Shown here: positions 57,270-64,000 of the stretch, one piece after another
Position numbering within the stretch: position 1 is the first letter of the stretch
Layout of the letters: each line of letters starts with the position of its first letter
Source of the DNA: Glebionis coronaria
Lineage: Eukaryota > Streptophyta > Magnoliopsida > Asterales > Asteraceae
Direction: 5' to 3'
Length of the DNA: 64,000 nucleotides
NCBI GenBank assembly: GCA_025667525.1
Contig: CM046874.1
Coordinates: 427,946,400-428,010,399 of the forward strand
Made by a program: the position numbers and the translations under genes
Notes under the pieces: generated by a model
Databases searched by the model: none
What the model was told of the DNA's origin: nothing
Seen by the model: the letters and a program-made list of their open reading frames with translations, nothing else

Positions 57270-58700
57270 CAGCTTATATCTAATTATGGAAACTTTCTAT
57301 TTTTAGAAACTTATTTAATTAAGACAGCTAATCTATTTATGGAAACTTTCTATTTTTAGAAACTTATCTATTTTAAATCTATTTTTGGAAACTTTCTATT
57401 TTTGGAAACTTTCTATTTTTGGTAACTTTCTATTGTTGGAAACTTTCTATTTTAGGAAGCCTGCTATTTTTAGAAAGTTACTTATTATTACACAACAAGT
57501 ATAATAATACATGAAATACAATTAATACTTAATCAGGATAGACAGAATACATTATAAACATAGTATAAAGCTTAAATCAGTAAAACATGACAGGAACATA
57601 TAAAATAAGCTAAGACATGATATAAAACCAGTTACGTACTCAGTAATCAGATACTTATACACGCATGTATTTATGTAGAATTGGTGATATCGAAGTAGGA
57701 CTCTCTTCCGTTCGTCTTCTTCGTTCACTGGACACAAGGTACGGATTCTCTGTCCTTTCAGTATGGACATTCTTTCCTTATTAGGATTTCCCCGTATGCA
57801 TCCAACTGTTTTCCCCAGTATGTGTTTATATGTTTTGAATTGCTTATGTTTAATTAGAATACCTAAAGCCATATACATGCATGACCAGTTTCACCTAGTT
57901 ATGGAGGTACCATAACCATAACACTAGAGGCACTGGTGTTATGACTTCACCACGACGGAGTGATAGCTTGTGACGTCCCTTTCAGCTTTTGTCTATTTAT
58001 TATATTATTAGGTGGGGCGTATGGGTGCATCCTAGTTTACATGTTTTCCGCAGATTATTCAGGTGAATGTGGTGTGTGCCTTGCATCCTTCACAAGGAGC
58101 TGATCCCTCCTACCCAAACCAGTATATTAAATTAGAGGCAGCCCCTCTAATTTGCATGACGAGGTCACCCCTCCAAGTATTCATGCACGTTGATAATTCA
58201 TGACCTATATTGGCTAATGGTAAACATGTTAAACAGTTTTTACAAGATAAACGTAAGGCTTTTCAAACTATAAAACCAGTTTTATGAACATGTTCCAAGT
58301 TTTCCAAGACTTATACATTTCCGCTGCTATTAAGTCTTTATAATGTTTCAGTCATTCATACTATGTCTATACCCGTGCACTGAGCGTTTTGCTCAGCCGT
58401 TAGTTTCCTTTCCATGTCCCAAAATGGCAGGTACCAAGGACAGAGTCGAGCATTTGGAGGACGTGCATAGGATGGAAGCTGCCATAGACATTTTTTTCCT
58501 TTTGACTTTATATATTTATGCTTGTGTAGTCGTTGTTCATTTCATTTACTTTATTTATGTTTTGGGCTTATGTTTGGGGACCGATGTTTGATTCCGGTTT
58601 TCCCTATGGTCATGTATGTTTTACTACATATTACCTTGCATGCTTTGATGACACGCCATAATTACGCGTAACGGTCCACTTATCAAAATGGGGTGTTACA
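57270..58700 (+). repeat. Chromovirus-type 5' LTR end (right arm)
   Basis: Ends GGGGTGTTACA at 58700 and is followed by a perfect primer-binding site, so it is a 5' LTR for a plus-strand element. 57290-57475 is a short tandem array of GGAAACTTTCTATTTTT-type units of about 21 bp. Confidence 0.75.
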
Positions 58701-58704
58701 ATTA

Positions 58705-58717
58705 TGGTATCAGAGCC
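58705..58717 (+). other. Primer-binding site (tRNA-Met type)
   Basis: TGGTATCAGAGCC four bases after the LTR end at 58700, the standard initiator tRNA-Met complement. Confidence 0.85.
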
Positions 58718-59459
58718 AAGGCTTCGACCTGTAGGCTCTAAAACTCGACCTGTGACTAGTGGGTAGTCACCAGGAGCTTCCTAAGACAACGCTTGTTATT
58801 CCACGAATTAATGTTTTCAGCACATTGTTGTTTTAACCATGATGTTTTCAGCACCTTGAGGTTTTAACCTTGATGTTTTTCATCGATATTGTTTTACTAA
58901 TATGGATGGACAACCGTCATTCATATTTAGTTATGTGTCATTGTTTCATGCATGACGTTCCTCGTGAACTGTGACTATGTGGACTGAACCTCTGTAGTTC
59001 ATAATTAGTCACATAAAATTTTTTTATGATAAGTTTTGACTGATGAGTTTCATTTATTTATGTTTCATGTATCATTGTTGCAGGGATTATGACTAAGTAA
59101 TGGTTGGTACAGGACTGGCCCTATTTAGTCGCATGTGCTTTTATCGAAACTTTTAACCTTCGGACCGACCCATGGGCGTCCCCTCGCCATGTCTTTTGTT
59201 TTGGGACCGACCCATAGGCGTCCCCTCGCGCATATAAAGGTTTTTTTAAACTGCATCATCTATTCATGCACTGTTTTCATGCATAAAATTTTTCTCATGA
59301 TTTATAAACATAAAACAATATTTTCATGTGCCCTCATAAGTTACGATGTCTTTTTTTGTCAAGTATGCTTGTGTATGAGTGTTAGTGGAAGAAAAATGGT
59401 GTTAGAAATACATTTTTAACGTATATTAGAAGTATCGGTCACTCCACGATATTATTAAA
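58718..59459 (+). mobile_element. Chromovirus-type leader remnant
   Basis: Non-coding sequence downstream of the primer site, without gag. A ~27-bp phrase GGACCGACCCATGGGCGTCC occurs twice (59162 and 59216 regions). Ends at the Copia-D LTR. Confidence 0.55.
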
Positions 59460-59721
59460 TGTTGTATAGCTCGTAGTAAATATTTGGTTAGTTTGTTAAG
59501 TAAAACCGGCCCATGGGCTTGTCATGGGTCGGCCCAAGCCCATTAGTGGCTTGGATATAAATACCCCTTTCCACCATGGAAAGGGGTTGGTTATTGGTCA
59601 TTTTTTCACATTTCATTTCAATAGAAAAACACACATTTCTCTCTCACTTTCTCTCACTACTTTCTCTCTCTAGAAACCTTCAACCCACCTTATTGATTCA
59701 TAAGATTATCACTATTCTTCA
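59460..59721 (+). repeat. Copia-D 5' LTR (about 262 bp)
   Basis: TGTTGTATAGCTCG to CTATTCTTCA, followed by the primer-binding site. The left boundary is inferred from the TG and is tentative, as no second LTR is present. Confidence 0.6.
59556..59587 (+). promoter_or_regulatory. Copia-D TATA box with adjacent inverted repeat
   Basis: TATAAATA (59556-59563), then ACCCCTTTCC (59563-59572), loop ACCAT, GGAAAGGGGT (59578-59587): a perfect 10-bp stem. Copia-B and Copia-C LTRs have the same layout with different stem sequence. Confidence 0.65.
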
Positions 59722-59723
59722 AT

Positions 59724-59736
59724 TGGTATCAGATCC
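59724..59736 (+). other. Copia-D primer-binding site
   Basis: TGGTATCAGATCC, one mismatch from TGGTATCAGAGCC. Confidence 0.75.
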
Positions 59737-60517
59737 ATGGGGTGATTTAAGGTAAGGATTAGTGTTGTTTTTTTTTAGTTTTTGAATGTATTAGTGATTT
59801 TTAGGAAAATCAACCTTGAATCTTGTAATTTTTGGTGTTTTTGTTGTTGGGATTAGTAGATAAGTGTTGGGTTTAGCTTATTTTGGTAGAAATCAAAAAA
59901 CTTTTTGTGGTTTTTGATCAAAAATCGAGTTTAGAATCGTTCAAAAGTTGGTTTCTTGGTCTCGAAGTATTCTTGCCAGTATATTCCGAATCAACTGAGT
60001 ATTCCGAACGAAGCAAAATATTCCGGATCAACTAGTCATTCCGAACGAACGGTTTATTCCGGATCAACAAAATATTCCGAACCAACCGTTTATTCTGGAT
60101 CAACAAAGCATTCCGAACGAGTGGTTTATTACGGATAAGCAGTGCATTCCGAATGAAGCAAAATATTCCGGATCAACTAGTTATTCCGAATAAAGCAGTT
60201 GTTCCGGATCAACCAAGTTATTCCGGATCAACCAACATTCCGGATCAACCAAGTATTCCGAATCAAGGTAGATATTCCGAACCAAGGTCTTTTTCACATT
60301 AAGGTATTTATTCCGAATCAACTTAATTATTCCGGATCAAGGAGTATTTTACTTAATTAATCCGGATCAAGGGGTATTTTACGAGTTTTTTCGACGATTT
60401 TTAGTGGATTTAATCTTGGGTTCTTACACACGCTTTACTTCAACAACACAACACAATTCACAACCTTACTTCACTGCTCGATCAACCGATAATCTTTGAG
60501 TCTTTAAAGTGTTTAAA
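59737..60517 (+). other. Copia-D leader with ATTCCG word array
   Basis: 59970-60375 contains about twenty TATTCCGAA or TATTCCGGATCAAC units spaced 10-25 bp apart. An ORF of 60 codons through the array (59956-60138) is a by-product. The remaining leader is A+T rich. Confidence 0.75.
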
Positions 60518-63500
60518 ATGAATCCGAGTTCATTAATGCCTCAAATGACACCACTTACGGATATTTCCGTCATTACGGGAATGGATAATCGCCCTCCAAT
60601 ACTCATTAAAGAAGTCTTTGAAGCATGGCAAGGCCGTATGATGTCATACATTAAGGGAAAACCGACATATGGGAGGCTTATGGTCAAGTCAATTCTAAAT
60701 GGTCCACTTGATTATGGTACCATCGTTGTTAACAATGTGACTCGACCATGGGAGTTTGAAGAACTTACACCAGCTCAACAACTTATTGCCGATGCAGACG
60801 AAAAGGCTCTTCAAACCATTCTCCAAGCTCTTCCACATGACATCTATCGAATGGTAAGTCAATATACGGTTGCAAAGGATTTATGGGAACGTCTAAAGGT
60901 TTTGCTACAAGGTACGTCTCTTACTAAACAGAAACGGGAATGTCAGTTGTATGATCTGTTTGATAGGTTCACGTACAGTCCAGGGGAAACGCTTCACGAC
61001 TACTACTTCAAATTCACTACTCTCATGAATGATTTGAAAGCATACAATCTCGTGATTGCTCCATTCCATGTTAACACCAAGTTTTTGAATACTTTACCTC
61101 AAGCTGAATGGGGTGAGTATATTACCGATGTTAAGTTAACCAGTGATTTGCATAAGTGCAATTTGGATCAACTCTATGCTTTTCTCCAGCAGCATGAGAA
61201 ACACGTGATCATGCACCGTTCGCCTCGAGGTATGTACCATGATTCTCTAGCCTTGATGGCAAATCAACCAAGCTTGTCATATAACAACACTCCTTATATC
61301 ATGGGACACCAAGCTTATCATCCATCACCGTACATGACTCCAAGCTTCCCCCAATATTCGATTCTACCTCAACCACCCACCTCATATCAGCAACAATATC
61401 GGTTTAATGCACCATCGTCTCAGAGAGAACCACAAGCATCACAATATGCCTCACAACCTCACCCATATTCACCAGCAAGCATTGCACCTTATGCTCAGTC
61501 ATCATACTCTTCTTATCAAGAAAATGCAGCATATCCATCAAGCTATTCTGACCACATGAGTATTCCTTCTAGTGCTTATGCCGCTCAACAAGACCAAGCA
61601 ATGTATTGTGATAATGATGAAGTTCCCATTCCTGAATTCAAACAAGGAACTGACCCAGTTGAAGTGTTAGCCACTATGTCTACTTATCTCACAAGGACAT
61701 TGAACAAACGAGGATTTAGAGGACCAGCTCCTACTAACAATCAGCTAAGGAATTCATCCAATTCTCGACAACAAGCTACCATTGAGAATGGCAGGGTAAT
61801 GGTTCAACCTATTCAACCTTATCAGGGGAGACCCACTACATCAACCACCAATGCACGCATGGTCAATCCTACTCCAATGGTCAATGCTCCTCCACGGGCT
61901 AATTCCACAGGTAAGTTGAGAATGATTACATGCTACAACTGTAAGGAAGAAGGTCACATGACTAGGGATTGCACAAAACCCAAGAGGAGAAGGGATGGTC
62001 AATGGTTTGCAGAGAAGATTTATTTGGTGAACGCTCAGGTACAAGGACAGGAACTTGATGAAGAGGAGCTTGGATTTCTTGCTGATCCAGGGATTGCGGA
62101 ACAAGAAGTTCCCACTACACAGAATGCAGCATACCAAGCAGATGATCTGGATGCTTACGATTCAGACTGTGATGATCTTCAATCTGCTTAGGCAGCTCTT
62201 ATGGCAACTATCTCTAGCTTTGGGTCAGATAAAATATCTGAGGTACTTACTAATATCACTAATACTAGTATTCAACCACATCAAGTTGGGCAAGAGGGTG
62301 CTGATCCGAATGAGTCTTCGGTGGTGAGTCTTTTAAATGAGGAGACAATCAATGATAGCAATATCAATGCAAGTCCCCAGACTTTGAGTGAATCACAACC
62401 GGGAGTTATTTCGCATACGCATATTCCTGCTCAACAAGATTTGGTCATGGTTCCTGCAAAGTTACTTAGCCAAATGAATACTGCACTTTTAGAAACCCTA
62501 GCTACGAATAAGAATCTGTCGGCTGAGCTTGCCTTGTGTAACAAAAAAGTTCAAACTTTGGAATTAGTTCCTTCGTCCAATGTTCTAACAAATCCCGAAT
62601 ATGATCATTTTCGAAACAAACAAATGGGTCATTTGCAAGAAATTGAAACCTTAAGAGCAAATCTTTCCTACGAACTTAAAGAAAAGAAGTTAGTCGTCAC
62701 TAATTTTCACAAACTTCAAACAGATTTTGAACTACTCGAGTCTAAAAAGAATGAAATGGAAATTAATTCAGCTAATAAGATTAGAAGTTTAGATTATTTC
62801 CTTTTAAGACAATACGCTGCCTCTCAACTAGTGCACTTATTTTATGCATCGTTTAGAGAGTTTAACTTATCGCGTCAAAAAGACCTTTCCACTAACCCAC
62901 GGTATGCAAGACAAGCTTTTATCCATAATCCAAGACTTTATAATGCAACCCAATTAGGATTGGTCTTAGATTCGATTGTTATTTTCGAGGATCGCACAAA
63001 TAAGGATCTAGTTGATGAGAATCGGTCATACAACTTTGCAAAATATCCCCAGTGTGATTATTTTAAAATGAATCAGGAGCTTGCAAAAACGGACTTTAGA
63101 ATTCGCTTCCATATTGATAAAGATCTCATCACAACACCAACCTACATGTTAAATGAAGAAAACCCTAGTACACTTCCTACACTTGTCAAAATGGAAGGAC
63201 CTAAGGAAATTCCAAAGGATCTTCCACATGTTAGCACTGTATGGATAAACTTGTAAGAGATTAATCAATACTTTGCTAGTTTTGACATGGTCATCCGGGA
63301 ATGTACGACTTCAAATGGTCTAAACACCGGAGAATGGGCTTTCGAACACATGAACGAGGTGTTTAAGAATGAGATCAATCCGTTTGTCAAAAGTCTAAAA
63401 GGAAGTTTTGCATCTCTTTCGGAAAATCTCGAGTTTGAAATTAAAGAAGTTCAAAAAGTGTTTTATGAAATGTACACCGCTTACGAACTACAATTAATTG

Positions 63501-64000
63501 AAAAGGAAAAGATTTTATCCGAGTATGACCGATTCGTGTCCCAAGTAATTTCGTGTGATGTGCTTACTACTGTGAATGTTAATTATTCGAATGAGCTTAC
63601 ATCCGCTATGAATAACTGTGATACTGTGAATATATGTGATGATGTGCATGATCTCTCTGTAAATGTTGCTGATACTGTAAATGAGGTAGATAATCATTCT
63701 TGTCACGAGTCTAACGCTGAATTTTTAAAGCTTCAAGATTCTTACAATTTACTTGCAACACGTTTTAATCAACTTGAACAACATTGTATATCTTTAGAAT
63801 TAAAACACCAAACTCAAAATGAGCATCTTTTGGTAACAAATGGTTGTGATAACAGTGTTGAGACGAGTGACAAGATGATTGAGATAGTTAAGGCATTAGA
63901 GAAAGAGATTATGAGATTAAAGAAAGATGTGTCATCGAATGAAACACTAAAATTGGAACTAGAGGCTGCAGAGTCTAAAAACCAGTGCTTAGAAACTAGA
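60518..64000 (+). pseudogene. Copia-D gag, two in-frame stops, continuing past the window
   Basis: The start ATG is at 60518 ([15 protein letters not shown]). One frame runs to the end of the window, interrupted only by TAG at 62189-62191 and TAA at 63254-63256. About residues 20-230 (from 60509) form a copia gag core ([53 protein letters not shown]). A Tyr/Gln/Ser/Pro-rich segment follows (about 240-360), then a zinc knuckle [14 protein letters not shown] (475-488) and an acidic [10 protein letters not shown] before the TAG. 62192-63253 and 63257-64000 carry a long coiled coil with the family phrases VTNFHKLQTDFELLESK, ARQAFIHNPRLYNATQLG and GEWAFEHMNEVFKNEINPF. Protease and pol would lie beyond 64000. 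Either stop could be suppressed or be plain decay. Confidence 0.78.

Larger units (their letters stand above)
59460..64000 (+). mobile_element. Copia-D: Ty1/copia element, 5' part, runs off the window
   Basis: 5' LTR 59460-59721, primer site 59724-59736, leader with an ATTCCG array, gag from 60518 to the window end. Related in gag style and LTR layout to Copia-C. It is the least damaged coding region in the window. Confidence 0.75.

Noticed and set aside
1..64000. tRNA, rRNA or snoRNA genes
   Set aside because: No cloverleaf-compatible A/B box pair or rRNA segment was recognised on either strand by reading; the tRNA-like words found are primer-binding sites of LTR elements. A tRNAscan-type run would be decisive.

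Overview
This 64-kb window looks like plant nuclear DNA from a repeat-dense, gene-free stretch of a chromosome. The gag/pol proteins, the long coiled-coil gags and the extra third ORF downstream of pol most resemble LTR retrotransposons common in Asteraceae of the Anthemideae type (Tanacetum/Artemisia/Chrysanthemum). That assignment rests on recognising the protein families and was not searched. I see no host protein-coding gene, rRNA or tRNA gene that I can support. All recognisable coding sequence belongs to retrotransposons, and nearly all of it carries stops or frameshifts.

Layout, left to right. 1-917 is the 3' internal part of an unclassified LTR element (family F), and its long LTR begins at 918. 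AT-rich, non-coding LTR/leader sequence runs to about 4783. 4784-16200 (minus strand) is a SIRE-like Ty1/copia element, Copia-1, with gag, pol and a third ORF; its 3' LTR is truncated. It sits inside an older minus-strand copia, Copia-C. Copia-C's 5' LTR is at 35835-36231, its gag runs 34780 to 32661, and gag continues at 17313 to 16201. Between those two gag pieces lies a 3.44-kb solo-LTR-like insertion (17319-20327 plus 32221-32655) flanked by the duplicated target TCTTG. A second SIRE-like element, Copia-2 (plus strand, 20328-32220), is inserted inside that LTR.

36232-39544 is the 3' end and LTR of an Athila-like Ty3 element. 39545-40214 and about 48314-50320 are two pieces of a Tat-type Ty3 element (gag/protease, then RNase H, second RNase H and integrase). 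They are split by a stack holding a copia LTR (40215-40905) with its leader, a minus-strand family-F element (42399-48253) and another copia LTR (45228-45612). 50760-53457 is a 2.7-kb foldback element whose two arms are built from about fifty 20-bp units each. 54309-58700 holds two chromovirus-type LTR copies in inverted orientation, the right one followed by a tRNA-Met primer-binding site. 59460-64000 is the 5' part of Copia-D (plus strand), with a gag broken only by two stop codons and running off the window.

The most unusual feature is that the elements carry element-specific short words repeated in LTRs, leaders, spacers and protein linkers. Copia-1 uses TCCCCTGCT, Copia-2 uses CGYTGACA, Copia-C, Copia-D and family F use ATTCCG, and Copia-E uses GGACCCCTGTCC. 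The copia LTRs also carry inverted repeats at or beside the TATA box whose pairing is kept while the sequence changes. Both SIRE-like elements have a branch-point and splice-acceptor-like signal at the gag stop, exactly 30 nt before the protease YWDSG codons.
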